A stretch of 64,000 bases of DNA from assembly GCF_000959445.1 (NCBI RefSeq), contig NZ_CP009632.1:434001-498000 (forward strand). Direction: 5' to 3'. The notes beneath the pieces are model-generated. The model saw only the letters and a list, made by a program, of their open reading frames with translations. It ran no database searches and was not told the origin of the DNA. This stretch comes from Burkholderia vietnamiensis LMG 10929 (GTDB lineage: Bacteria; Pseudomonadota; Gammaproteobacteria; Burkholderiales; Burkholderiaceae). Shown one piece after another: positions 55,089 through 63,803 of the stretch. Within the stretch, counting starts at the first letter, position 1. Every line of letters begins with the position of its first letter. Made by a program: the position numbers and the translations under genes.

Positions 55089-55793
55089 ATGGCCGATTTG
55101 CATTGGACCATGCCAATCGCCAGATGGACGTCGATTTCGACCGCGGGGGCACCGGGCGTCGAAGCCCTCGATCCGATGGTGCGACGCCGCTTGAGCCGGC
55201 TGTCGCGTGTCGCGCTTCAGGCAGCGTACGACTGCGCAGGATCGGACGACGATCCGCTGCGCATGGTGTTCGCATCGCGCCACGGGGAGCTGGCGCGCAC
55301 CACCGGCATACTCGCCGCCATCGGCGCGCGCGAGCCCGTGTCGCCGACGGCGTTCAGCCTCTCGGTTCTCAATGCGGTCACCGGCATCTTCGGCATCGCC
55401 AGGCGCGACCGCTCGACCGCGACCGCGATCGCGGCCGGACACGAAACGCTCGGCTACGCGCTGCTCGAAGCCTATTCCCAATACGAAACCTCGCCGGCGT
55501 CGCCGGTGTTGCTCGTCTATGCGCACGAGCCGGCCGATCCCGTGTACGGCGCGGTCGACGACGATCCGGAGAGCGTCGGCCTCGCCATCCTGCTGGGCGC
55601 GGCCGAACCGGCCGGCTATCTGACCTGCGAGATGGCCGCCGAGGATGCGGACGACTGCGCGCACGAAGATGCCGACGATGCAGCCGGCACGCAAAGCGCC
55701 GCGCTGCTGCGTTGCCTGTCGACGCGCACGACGGCGTCGTGGCGCAGCCCTCATGCATCGTGGCGATGGAGCTGGCATGATCGCGCGGCTTGA
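55089..55793 (+). CDS. Beta-ketoacyl synthase-like chain-length factor (aryl polyene cluster)
   Basis: A 234-residue protein resembling the N-terminal half of a ketosynthase (ApeC-type). VFASRHGELARTTGILAAIG, PTAFSLSVLNAVTGIFGIAR and ATAIAAGHETLGYALLEAYS follow the thiolase fold, but the nucleophilic Cys is replaced (AGHET), so it is not a condensing enzyme. Such proteins pair with true ketosynthases to set polyene length. First gene of the cluster; it overlaps the acyltransferase by 17 bases. Confidence 0.82.
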   Translation: MADLHWTMPIARWTSISTAGAPGVEALDPMVRRRLSRLSRVALQAAYDCAGSDDDPLRMVFASRHGELARTTGILAAIGAREPVSPTAFSLSVLNAVTGIFGIARRDRSTATAIAAGHETLGYALLEAYSQYETSPASPVLLVYAHEPADPVYGAVDDDPESVGLAILLGAAEPAGYLTCEMAAEDADDCAHEDADDAAGTQSAALLRCLSTRTTASWRSPHASWRWSWHDRAA

Positions 55794-56571
55794 CTACGGC
55801 TGGCGCTTGTTCGCGACCGGCGCGAGCCTGGCGTTTTTCGCGCTGTGCGGCTCGGCTTTCTCGTTGCTGGCGATCGTCGCCAGCGCCCTGTGGCCGCATC
55901 GCCGTTCGCGTCAGCGCGGCGTCACGCTCGTCATCCATCATTTCTTTCGCGCGCTGGTCGCGCTGCTGCAGCGCGTCGGCGTGATGAAGCTCGAACTGAG
56001 CGGCGTCGAGCGTCTGGCGCAGCGCGGCCCGGCCATCGTCGTGGCGAACCACCCGACCTGGCTCGACGTGATGGTGCTGCTGTCGCTGACGCCGAAGGCC
56101 TGCTGCGTGGTCAAGCGCGGCCATTGGGGCAACCCGTGCTTCTGGGGCATCGTGCGCGCCGCCGAGTACGTGAGCAACGCGGACGCCACGGAGCTGGTCG
56201 ACGCCGGCGCGCGCCAGCTGGCGGCCGGCTACACGATGATCATCTTCCCGGAAGGCACGCGCAGCCCGGGCGGCAATCGCCTGCACGCGTTCTCGCGCGG
56301 CTTCGCGCACATGGCGCTGCAGTCGGGCAGCAGGATTCAGCCGGTGCTGATCGATTGCGACCCGCCGGTATTCACCAAGACGCTGCGCTGGTACCACGTG
56401 CCGTCTCGTGCGTTCCGCATGCGCATCGACGTGCTCGAACCGATGGATCTGGACCGGCTGGCAGCGAACGTCGCGTCGCCGTCGATCGCCGCGCGCAGCA
56501 TTGCCCGCGAGGTGGAAGTGCACATTACTCAAAGTCTCATTCAGCATGGTTACTTTAAAACTGCAAATTAA
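55777..56571 (+). CDS. 1-acyl-glycerol-phosphate acyltransferase-like protein (ApeD type)
   Basis: A 264-residue PlsC-family acyltransferase with one N-terminal membrane segment (FFALCGSAFSLLAIVASALW). Catalytic motif I is ANHPTWLD (HX4D) and motif III is IFPEGTRSPGG. In aryl polyene clusters it is thought to attach the polyene to its lipid anchor. Overlaps both neighbours. Confidence 0.87.
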   Translation: MIARLDYGWRLFATGASLAFFALCGSAFSLLAIVASALWPHRRSRQRGVTLVIHHFFRALVALLQRVGVMKLELSGVERLAQRGPAIVVANHPTWLDVMVLLSLTPKACCVVKRGHWGNPCFWGIVRAAEYVSNADATELVDAGARQLAAGYTMIIFPEGTRSPGGNRLHAFSRGFAHMALQSGSRIQPVLIDCDPPVFTKTLRWYHVPSRAFRMRIDVLEPMDLDRLAANVASPSIAARSIAREVEVHITQSLIQHGYFKTAN

Positions 56572-56851
56572 GCAGCTTCTGATCGAGACGCTCGATCTCA
56601 GCGACATGACCGTCGACGACATCGACGACGATGCGCCGCTGTTCTCGACCGACGGCATCGGACTCGATTCCGTCGATGCGCTCGAAGTCGGCATCATGCT
56701 GCGCAAGAAGTTTCATCTGACGATCGCCGCCAACGACGAGCGCACGAAGGCGCATTTCCGGTCGGTCAACACGCTCGCGGCGTTCATCGCCGAGCAGCAG
56801 TCTCATCAGGCATCGCACGAAGCCGTGCTGGAAAAGGGGAGTCTCTCGTGA
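56546..56851 (+). CDS. Acyl carrier protein 1 (aryl polyene cluster)
   Basis: A 101-residue carrier protein. The phosphopantetheine attachment Ser is in DGIGLDSVDALEVG. About 20 residues longer than standard ACPs at the C-terminus. Overlaps the acyltransferase by 26 bases and ACP 2 by four. Confidence 0.9.
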   Translation: MVTLKLQIKQLLIETLDLSDMTVDDIDDDAPLFSTDGIGLDSVDALEVGIMLRKKFHLTIAANDERTKAHFRSVNTLAAFIAEQQSHQASHEAVLEKGSLS

Positions 56852-57096
56852 CCGACGCAGAAATCCTGGAGCGCATCCGCGCCATCTTTCACGAGAACTT
56901 TGCGATCGAGCCCGAACAGGTGCAGCCCGACACGCACCTGTTCGAAGAACTCGACCTGGACAGCATCGACGCCGTCGATCTGGCGATCAAGCTCCAGGAA
57001 ATGACCGGCAAACGCATCAAGCCCGAAGAGTTCAAGTCCGTGCGCACGGTCGGTGACGTCGTCGCCGCCGTGCACGCGTTGCTCGCAGACGCGTGA
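56848..57096 (+). CDS. Acyl carrier protein 2 (aryl polyene cluster)
   Basis: An 82-residue carrier protein with attachment Ser in EELDLDSIDAVDLAIKL. Starts with GTG at 56848, overlapping the previous stop. Two ACPs side by side are typical of aryl polyene loci (ApeE/ApeF). Confidence 0.93.
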   Translation: MTDAEILERIRAIFHENFAIEPEQVQPDTHLFEELDLDSIDAVDLAIKLQEMTGKRIKPEEFKSVRTVGDVVAAVHALLADA

Positions 57097-57734
57097 CGAT
57101 GGCGGTGACGGGCATGCGCGCGACCACCGGCACGCGCGGTTCGCGGCGGCTGGCCGTCGCGGGCCGGGCGGTGGTGGCGCTCGCCTATCCGCTCGTCATC
57201 CTGTTCGCGTGGCAGAACATGTCGCCGCGTTACGTCGGTTGCCTGCTGGTTGCGCTGCTGTGGCTGCAGCGCACCGTCGGCAACGGGCCGTTCGCGAACG
57301 CGCTCAGACGCCTCGCGCTGCTCGACTGGTGCGTCGCCGGCGCATTGACCGCACTGTCGGTTGCGATCGCCGTCACCGACAGCGAGCGGCTTCTTCATCT
57401 GTATCCCGCATGCGTGAGCGCCGGCTTGCTGATCGCGTTCGGCGCGACGCTGCGGCACGGTCCGACCATGATCGAAAAATTCGCGCGGCTCACCTATCCG
57501 GAGCCGAGCCCTGAAATCGTCCGCTACACGCGCCGCGTGACCCAGGTGTGGTGCGCGTTCTTCATCGCAAACGGCGGCTTCTCCGTCTACACGGCGCTGT
57601 ACTGGCGCCCGGCCGCGTGGGCGGTCTACAACGGGCTGGTCGCATACGTGCTGATCGGTGCGCTGATCGCCGGCGAGTGGCTGTGGCGCCGGGCCTTCAT
57701 CGCCGCCGCGCGCAAACGGGCAGGTGTCGCATGA
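57093..57734 (+). CDS. COG4648-type membrane protein (ApeG type)
   Basis: A 213-residue protein with about six hydrophobic helices (VVALAYPLVILFAWQNM; VGCLLVALLWLQ; LLIAFGATLRHGPTMIEKFA) and the family's CAFFIANGGFSVYTALYW. Function unknown; always found in aryl polyene clusters. GTG at 57093 overlaps ACP 2; ATG at 57099 is an equally good start. Confidence 0.82.
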   Translation: MTMAVTGMRATTGTRGSRRLAVAGRAVVALAYPLVILFAWQNMSPRYVGCLLVALLWLQRTVGNGPFANALRRLALLDWCVAGALTALSVAIAVTDSERLLHLYPACVSAGLLIAFGATLRHGPTMIEKFARLTYPEPSPEIVRYTRRVTQVWCAFFIANGGFSVYTALYWRPAAWAVYNGLVAYVLIGALIAGEWLWRRAFIAAARKRAGVA

Positions 57735-59422
57735 TCGCGCTGCACGAGATGCTCGCGGCCGAAGCGGACAGCGGCGCGGCCGTCTGTCGCGACGGCGCGC
57801 AGGCGCTGACGCTCGGCGACCTGCGCGCCCACGCCGACGCCATTGCGCGGCGCGTGGAGGCGAGTGGCGCGCGGCGCGTGGCGATCAGCATGGACGATCC
57901 GTTCGCGTTCGCGTGCGCGCTGTTCGCGGTAGCGGCCGCGCGCGCCGAAGCCGTGATTCCGGCCAGCAATGCGCTCGGTTATCTCGCCGAGCTGGCCCAC
58001 GCATACGACCTCGTGCTCGATGCGCCCGCGCTGGCCGCGTGCGCGCCGGCCGCGGGCGGCGAGGCCGCACCCGCGGCCCGCACGATCGACGCCGACGCCG
58101 CGGTGACGCTTTACACGTCGGGCAGCAGCGGCAGCGCGAAGCCGGTGCGCAAGTCGCTCGCGCAGTTCGACGCGGAGGTGCGTACGCTGCAGCGCGAATG
58201 GGCCGAGCGCGTCGGTGCGGCGGTCACGCTGTCGAGCGTGCCGCATCATCACATCTACGGATTGCTGTTCAGGATCCTGTGGCCGCTCGCGGCCGGCCGC
58301 GCGTTCGACCGGATCGCCGTGCTCGAGCCGTTGCAACTGCAGCAGCGGCTCGCCGCATACGGCGGCGGCATCGTCGTCTCCACGCCGGCGCAACTGGCGC
58401 GCTGGCCGGCGCTGCCGGGCTTCCCGATGCAGGCGCCGGCGCCTCGCGCGTTCTTCTCGTCGGGCGGCCCGTTGCCGGCCGATGCGGCAGCCGCGTATGC
58501 GAACGCGTTCGGCGCGGCGCCGCTCGAAATCTTCGGCAGCACCGAAACGGGCGGCATCGCATGGCGGCGTCAGGACGTTTTGCCCGCATGGCAGCCGTTC
58601 GCGGGCATCGGCGTGCGCTGCGACGACGACGGCGCGCTCTGCGTGCGCTCCGCGCATCTCGGCGACGATCGCTGGCACCGCACCGACGACACCGCGCAGT
58701 TCGATGCGTCCGGCCGCTTCGTGCTCGCCGGGCGGCGCGATCGCATCGTCAAGCTCGACGGCAAGCGCGTGTCGCTGCCGGAGCTCGAGGCGCGGCTGCT
58801 CGCGCACGCCTACGTCGCGCAGGCGGCGGCCGTGGTGGTCGACGGCGCGACGCGCGCGCACGTCGGCGTCGTCGCGGTATTGTCCGCGGCCGGGCGCGAC
58901 GCGCTGGCCGCCGACGGACGGGTCGCCGTGGCGACCGCGCTGCGGCATGCGCTCGGCGACTATTTCGACGCGGCCGCGTTGCCGCGCTACTGGCGCTTCC
59001 TGCACGCGATGCCGTTCGACGCGCGCGGCAAATTGCCGGCCGCCGCGCTCGCGGCCGCCTTCACGGCCACGCCGGAAGGTTTCGAACTGCTCGCGTCCTG
59101 GCGCAGCGACGACGCGTTGCATTACGAGCTGCGCGTGCCGGCCACGCTCGCGCATTTCGACGGACATTTTCCGGGGCTGCCGATCCTGCCCGGCGTCGTG
59201 CAAATCGACTGGGCGGCGCGTCTGGCCGCGCGCGAGCTGCCGGCCGTGCGCGAGCTGCGTTGCGTCGAGCATCTGAAATTCAAGGCGCCGGTGCCGCCCG
59301 GCGCGGTGCTGACGCTGCGCATCGCGCACGACGCGGCGCGCGGTCGCGCACGCTTCGCGTTCCGCCGCGGCGAGCGCGAATGCACGTCGGGCGTGCTCGT
59401 CTACGAGGCGGCGGCGCAATGA
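57731..59422 (+). CDS. Acyl-AMP ligase fused to a FabZ-like dehydratase domain (ApeH-ApeI fusion)
   Basis: A 563-residue bifunctional protein. Residues 1-440 are an AMP-binding ligase with P-loop VTLYTSGSSGSAKPVRKS, EIFGSTETGGIAWR, DDTAQFD and the catalytic Lys region DARGKLPAAAL. Residues about 455-563 are a hot-dog dehydratase-like domain with FDGHFPGLPILPGVVQ. It would activate an aromatic starter acid, load it on an ACP and dehydrate hydroxyacyl intermediates. E. coli has these as two proteins. Overlaps both neighbours by four bases. Confidence 0.88.
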   Translation: MIALHEMLAAEADSGAAVCRDGAQALTLGDLRAHADAIARRVEASGARRVAISMDDPFAFACALFAVAAARAEAVIPASNALGYLAELAHAYDLVLDAPALAACAPAAGGEAAPAARTIDADAAVTLYTSGSSGSAKPVRKSLAQFDAEVRTLQREWAERVGAAVTLSSVPHHHIYGLLFRILWPLAAGRAFDRIAVLEPLQLQQRLAAYGGGIVVSTPAQLARWPALPGFPMQAPAPRAFFSSGGPLPADAAAAYANAFGAAPLEIFGSTETGGIAWRRQDVLPAWQPFAGIGVRCDDDGALCVRSAHLGDDRWHRTDDTAQFDASGRFVLAGRRDRIVKLDGKRVSLPELEARLLAHAYVAQAAAVVVDGATRAHVGVVAVLSAAGRDALAADGRVAVATALRHALGDYFDAAALPRYWRFLHAMPFDARGKLPAAALAAAFTATPEGFELLASWRSDDALHYELRVPATLAHFDGHFPGLPILPGVVQIDWAARLAARELPAVRELRCVEHLKFKAPVPPGAVLTLRIAHDAARGRARFAFRRGERECTSGVLVYEAAAQ

Positions 59423-61125
59423 GCGGCACCTGCATCGTCGTTCCGATCTACAACCATCGCGACGCGATCGGCGGCACGCTGGCGCGGCTCGCCGTGCATG
59501 GCCTGCCGATTCTGGTGGTCGACGACGGCAGCGATGCGCTGACGCAACAGGTGCTGACCGCGCTCGCCGCGCGCTACGCAGGCACGATGACGCTGCTGCG
59601 GCTGCCCGCCAACCGCGGCAAGGGCGCGGCCGTGATGGAAGGATTGCGCGCGGCGCGCGCGCGCGGCTATCGGCACGCGATTCAGATCGACGCCGACGGC
59701 CAGCACGACGCCGCCGACGTGCCGAAGTTCGTGGCGGCCGCGCAGGCCGAGCCGGACGCGGTGATACTCGGCCGGCCGCGCTTCGACGACAGCGTGCCGA
59801 AGGCGCGCCTGTACGGCCGCTATCTGACCCACGCGTGGGTATGGATCGAAACGCTGTCGCTCGACATTCCCGATGCGATGTGCGGCTTTCGGCTCTATCC
59901 GGTCGACGCGGTCTGCGAGCTGATCGACGCGGTGCCGCTGCCGACGCGCATGGCGTTCGACAGCGAAATCCTGGTGCGTCTGCACTGGCGCGGGCTCGCG
60001 TTCAGGACGATCGAGACGCGCGTGATCTACCCGGCCGACGGCGTCTCGCATTTCGACGTCTGGCGCGACAACGTACGCATCAGCGCGAGCCATACGCGGC
60101 TCGTGGCCGGCATGCTCATGCGCGCGCCGCTGCTCGTCGCACGCCGGCTCGTCGGGCGGCGCGGCGCCGCGCCGACGGCGCGCGCACGCGCATGGTGGCG
60201 CACGCCGGAGCGTGGCAGCCGGCTCGGCATGGCCCTGCTGGCGCTCAGCTGCCGCTGGTTCGGCAAGCGCTTCACGTCGTGCTGGCTGCATCCGATCGTC
60301 GGCTATTTCGTGCTGACGAATCGCACCGCACGCGCGGCATCGCATACCTATATCGCCCGCCTGCGCGATGCCAAGGCCGCGGCCATGCCGCAGCCCGGAT
60401 GGCGCAGCGCGTACCGGCATATGCTGGCGTTCGCGCAGGCCGGCTTCGACAAGTTCGTCGCGTGGTCCGGGCGGCTCGACGAACTCGACGTGCGTTTCGA
60501 CGATTCGTCCGCGTTCGATGCGCTCGCGGCGAGCGGCCGCGGCGCGCTCGTGATCGGCGCGCATCTCGGCAACCTGGAGATGACGCGCGCGCTCGCGTTG
60601 CGCGACGCCCACACGAAGGTGACCGCGATCGTTTACACCGAGCATGCGAAGCGCTTCACGGGCGTGCTCGCCGGCGCGAACCGCGACTACGGCAAGCACC
60701 TCGTCGAAGTGTCGGACTTCGGGCCGGACACGGCGATGATGATGCAGTCGCGCATCGACGCGGGCGAGCTGCTCGTGATCGTCGGCGATCGCGTGCCGCC
60801 GAACGATTCGGGCAAAACGGTCGACGCTCGTTTTCTCGACGCGACGGCCGCGTTCGCGCAGGGCCCGTACGTGCTCGCGCATGCGCTCGGCTGCCCGGTC
60901 TATCTGTTCTTCTGCCTGAAGGAGGCGCGCGGCTATCGGCTCTATTTCGAGCCGTTCGCCGAGCGCATCGAACTGCCGCGCCGCGAGCGCGCCGCGCACG
61001 TCGCGGCATGGGCGCAGCGCTATGCCGCACGGCTCGAACACTATTGCCGCAAGGCGCCCTACCAATGGTTCAACTTCTTCGATTTTTGGGCGCGGCCCGA
61101 TGGAGGTCCGCGTGGCCGAGCATGA
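59419..61125 (+). CDS. Glycosyltransferase family 2 fused to LpxL/HtrB-like acyltransferase (ApeJ type)
   Basis: A 568-residue two-domain protein. Residues 1-240: GT2 with CIVVPIYNHRDAIGG, LVVDDGSD and IQIDADGQHD (DxD-type). Residues about 265-560: a lauroyl/myristoyl-acyltransferase-like domain with GALVIGAHLGNLEMTRALAL (HX4E) and GELLVIVGDRVPPND. In aryl polyene loci this fusion is thought to build the lipid anchor that holds the pigment in the outer membrane. Confidence 0.88.
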   Translation: MSGTCIVVPIYNHRDAIGGTLARLAVHGLPILVVDDGSDALTQQVLTALAARYAGTMTLLRLPANRGKGAAVMEGLRAARARGYRHAIQIDADGQHDAADVPKFVAAAQAEPDAVILGRPRFDDSVPKARLYGRYLTHAWVWIETLSLDIPDAMCGFRLYPVDAVCELIDAVPLPTRMAFDSEILVRLHWRGLAFRTIETRVIYPADGVSHFDVWRDNVRISASHTRLVAGMLMRAPLLVARRLVGRRGAAPTARARAWWRTPERGSRLGMALLALSCRWFGKRFTSCWLHPIVGYFVLTNRTARAASHTYIARLRDAKAAAMPQPGWRSAYRHMLAFAQAGFDKFVAWSGRLDELDVRFDDSSAFDALAASGRGALVIGAHLGNLEMTRALALRDAHTKVTAIVYTEHAKRFTGVLAGANRDYGKHLVEVSDFGPDTAMMMQSRIDAGELLVIVGDRVPPNDSGKTVDARFLDATAAFAQGPYVLAHALGCPVYLFFCLKEARGYRLYFEPFAERIELPRRERAAHVAAWAQRYAARLEHYCRKAPYQWFNFFDFWARPDGGPRGRA

Positions 61126-61126
61126 G

Positions 61127-62722
61127 ATGAGCGACGTCGCGGCAAGCGCCGCGGCGGCAGCGGGCCGGGCGGCCGTCGTGGTCGGCGCACGGCATCTGAC
61201 GATCGAGGACGTCGTCGCGATCGCGCGCGACGGCGCGCCGCTCGCACTGAACGCGGCGCCCGCCTGGCGCGCGCGGATCGAGCGCGGTGCAGCGTGGCTG
61301 CGCGACCATCTCGCGAACGGCGGCACCGTGTACGGCGTCACGACCGGATATGGCGACGCGTGCGTCGTCGACGTGCCGCCGTCGCTCGTCGAAGCGCTGC
61401 CGCTGCAGCTGACGCGCTATCACGGCTGCGGAATGGGCGACTGGTTCGACGCGACCCAAACGCTGTCGATCGTCGTCGCGCGCCTGAACTCGCTCGCGTT
61501 CGGCTACTCGGGCGTGCGCTTCACGTTGCTCGAACGGCTGGCCGACATGGTGAATCACCGCATCCTGCCGCGCATTCCGTCGGAAGGTTCGGTCGGCGCG
61601 AGCGGCGATCTGACGCCGCTGTCGTACGTCGCCGCGGCGCTGGTCGGCGAGGGTAGCGTCGGGTTCGCCGGCGGCGAGTGCGACGCGCGCGACGCGTGGC
61701 GCGCGATCGATCGCACGCCGCTCACGCTCGCGCCGAAGGAGGGGCTCGCGCTGATGAACGGCACGGCCGTGATGACGGGCCTCGCGTGTCTCGCGTTTGC
61801 GCGCGCCGACCACCTGACGCGCATGGCGGCGCGTCTGACCGCGTTGACGACCATCGCGCTCGACGGCCGCGCCGGACACTTCGACGCGCGGCTGTTCGAC
61901 GCGAAGCCGCACGCGGGGCAGGCGGAGGCGGCGGCGTGGATTCGCGCCGATCTGGCCGGGCGCGACGAATTGCCGGGCCGCCGGCTGCAGGACCGCTATT
62001 CGGTCCGGTGCGCGCCGCACGTGATCGGCGTCGCACGCGACGCATTGTCGTGGATGCGCCGCGATATCGAGAACGAACTGAACAGCGCGAACGACAACCC
62101 GCTGATCGACCCGGACGAAGGCTGCGTGCTGCACGGCGGCAATTTCTACGGCGGGCACATCGCGTTCGCGATGGACGCGCTCAAGACCGCGGTGGCCAAT
62201 CTGGCGGACCTGATGGACCGCCAGCTCGCGCTGCTGGTCGACGACAAGTTCAGCAACGGCCTGCCGCGCAACCTGAGCGGCGCCGCGCCCGAGCGTGCGG
62301 CGATCAACCACGGGTTCAAGGCCGTGCAGATTTCGTCTTCCGCATGGACGGCCGAAGCGCTGAAGCACACGATGCCGGCGAGCGTGTTCTCGCGTTCGAC
62401 GGAATCGCACAATCAGGACAAGGTCAGCATGGGCACCATCGCCGCACGAGATTGCCTGCGCGTGCTGGCGCTCACCGAGCAGGTCGCCGCCGCGCACGTG
62501 CTCGCGACCGTGCAGGCCGTGCGCTTGCGGCTGCGTGACGATCCGCACGCGCAGCTGACGCCGGCGCTGCGCGCGTTCGTCGACGACGTGGGCCGGCAAT
62601 CGCCGCTCGTGGTCGAGGACCGGCCGCTCGAAGCGGAACTGCGTGCGCTGTGCGCACGGCTCGCCGCATGCGAACCGATCGGCGCATCGCGCGACGGCAT
62701 CGCGCAGGAGGAGGCGGCATGA
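61127..62722 (+). CDS. Aromatic amino acid ammonia-lyase (HAL/TAL family)
   Basis: A 531-residue lyase that removes ammonia from His, Tyr or Phe. The self-forming MIO cofactor triad Ala-Ser-Gly is in GSVGASGDLTPLSYVAA. Other marks: VYGVTTGYGD, NELNSANDNPLI and STESHNQDKVSMG. The specificity position reads RYHGCG, with a His where tyrosine and histidine lyases have one. In this cluster it probably makes 4-coumarate from tyrosine as an aryl starter, as in flexirubin loci; that is inferred. Start uncertain: ATG at 61127 just after the previous stop, or ATG at 61100. Confidence 0.88.
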   Translation: MSDVAASAAAAAGRAAVVVGARHLTIEDVVAIARDGAPLALNAAPAWRARIERGAAWLRDHLANGGTVYGVTTGYGDACVVDVPPSLVEALPLQLTRYHGCGMGDWFDATQTLSIVVARLNSLAFGYSGVRFTLLERLADMVNHRILPRIPSEGSVGASGDLTPLSYVAAALVGEGSVGFAGGECDARDAWRAIDRTPLTLAPKEGLALMNGTAVMTGLACLAFARADHLTRMAARLTALTTIALDGRAGHFDARLFDAKPHAGQAEAAAWIRADLAGRDELPGRRLQDRYSVRCAPHVIGVARDALSWMRRDIENELNSANDNPLIDPDEGCVLHGGNFYGGHIAFAMDALKTAVANLADLMDRQLALLVDDKFSNGLPRNLSGAAPERAAINHGFKAVQISSSAWTAEALKHTMPASVFSRSTESHNQDKVSMGTIAARDCLRVLALTEQVAAAHVLATVQAVRLRLRDDPHAQLTPALRAFVDDVGRQSPLVVEDRPLEAELRALCARLAACEPIGASRDGIAQEEAA

Positions 62723-63147
62723 ACGAAGCTCGTCCGGCGCTGACCGCGACGGCACGCGTCGAAGTGCTGTTTCACGACGTCGATGCGATGAACGTCTGCT
62801 GGCACGGCCACTACCTCAAGTATTTCGAAAGCAGCCGCGCGGCACTGCTGCGCATGATCGACTACGACTATCCGACGATGCTGGCGTCCGGCTACATGTG
62901 GCCGGTGGTCGAGGCGCACCTCAAGTACGTGCGTCCGGCCCTGTACGGCCAGCAGCTCGACGTGCGCGCGACGCTGCTCGAATTCGAGAACCGGCTGAAG
63001 ATCGGTTACGAGATCGTCGACGCCGCGACCGGCGAGCGTTTGACGAAGGGGTATACGGTGCAACTGGCCATCGACGCGACGACGCGCGAACTGCAGTTCG
63101 TGTCGCCGCCGGCCTTGATCGAACGGGTGCGTGCGCAATGGGCCTGA
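62719..63147 (+). CDS. Hot-dog acyl-CoA/ACP thioesterase (4HBT family, ApeK type)
   Basis: A 142-residue single hot-dog domain: VEVLFHDVDAMNVCWHGHYL, with the catalytic Asp of the 4HBT family, then KYFESSRAALLRMI. It would release the finished polyene acid or proofread the carrier protein. ATGA overlap with the lyase and ten-base overlap with the LolA-like gene. Confidence 0.88.
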   Translation: MNEARPALTATARVEVLFHDVDAMNVCWHGHYLKYFESSRAALLRMIDYDYPTMLASGYMWPVVEAHLKYVRPALYGQQLDVRATLLEFENRLKIGYEIVDAATGERLTKGYTVQLAIDATTRELQFVSPPALIERVRAQWA

Positions 63148-63803
63148 TGCTGCGCAACGGACGGCTCGTGACGATGTTCGCGGCCGCATGCCTGACGCTG
63201 GCCGGCGGCGCAGCCGTAGCCGCGCCGGCGTCGAGCGCGGCGGCGCAATCCGCGAATGCCGCGCTCGTGTCGAACATCGCCGCGCGGCTTGCGCGGGTCG
63301 GTGCGATCCGCGCGGAGTTTCGGCAGACCCAGACGCTGTCGGCGATGAAGCAGCCGCTCGTCAGCACCGGCTCGATGTTGTTCGATCGCCGGGCCGGCGT
63401 CGTGTGGCGGATCGAGACGCCGTACCGGGCGACTTACGTGATCACCGACGGCGGCGTGCGCGAGGTCGGCGCGGACGGACGCCTCGTCGCAGCCGGCGGC
63501 GGCCGCGGCGTCGCGCAGGTGTCGCGGATGATGCGCGACATGCTGGGCGGCGACCTGTCCGCGCTGTATGCGCAGTTCGACGTCGAAGCGAGCGGCACGC
63601 CCGAACGATGGCGGATGGTGTTGCGGCCGAACCAGCCGCAGCTCGCGCAGGCGGTGCGCGTGCTCGAAATGAGCGGCGGCGCGTATCTGGGCCGGCTCGA
63701 CATGACCTTCGCGAACGGCAACGCGAGCGCGCTGGAGTTTGCGCGGCCGACGCCGGTCGACGCACCGGCGCCGGCCGAGCGCGCATGGCTGGAGGCGCGC
63801 TGA
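63138..63803 (+). CDS. LolA-like outer-membrane lipoprotein carrier (ApeL type)
   Basis: A 221-residue periplasmic protein with a signal peptide (cleavage near AAVAA-AP, residue 29) and the LolA fold: RAEFRQTQTLSAMKQPLVST, LFDRRAGVVWRIETPYRATY, and a C-terminal LGRLDMTFANGNASALEFA. In aryl polyene clusters it probably ferries the lipid-linked pigment to the outer membrane. Overlaps the exporter start by one base. Confidence 0.88.
   Translation: MGLMLRNGRLVTMFAAACLTLAGGAAVAAPASSAAAQSANAALVSNIAARLARVGAIRAEFRQTQTLSAMKQPLVSTGSMLFDRRAGVVWRIETPYRATYVITDGGVREVGADGRLVAAGGGRGVAQVSRMMRDMLGGDLSALYAQFDVEASGTPERWRMVLRPNQPQLAQAVRVLEMSGGAYLGRLDMTFANGNASALEFARPTPVDAPAPAERAWLEAR

Noticed and set aside
57724..61125. 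1133-codon frame that would fuse the AMP ligase region to the glycosyltransferase
   Set aside because: Sequence before 59419 is an alternate frame of the ligase-dehydratase gene; the glycosyltransferase begins at the ATG overlapping its stop.
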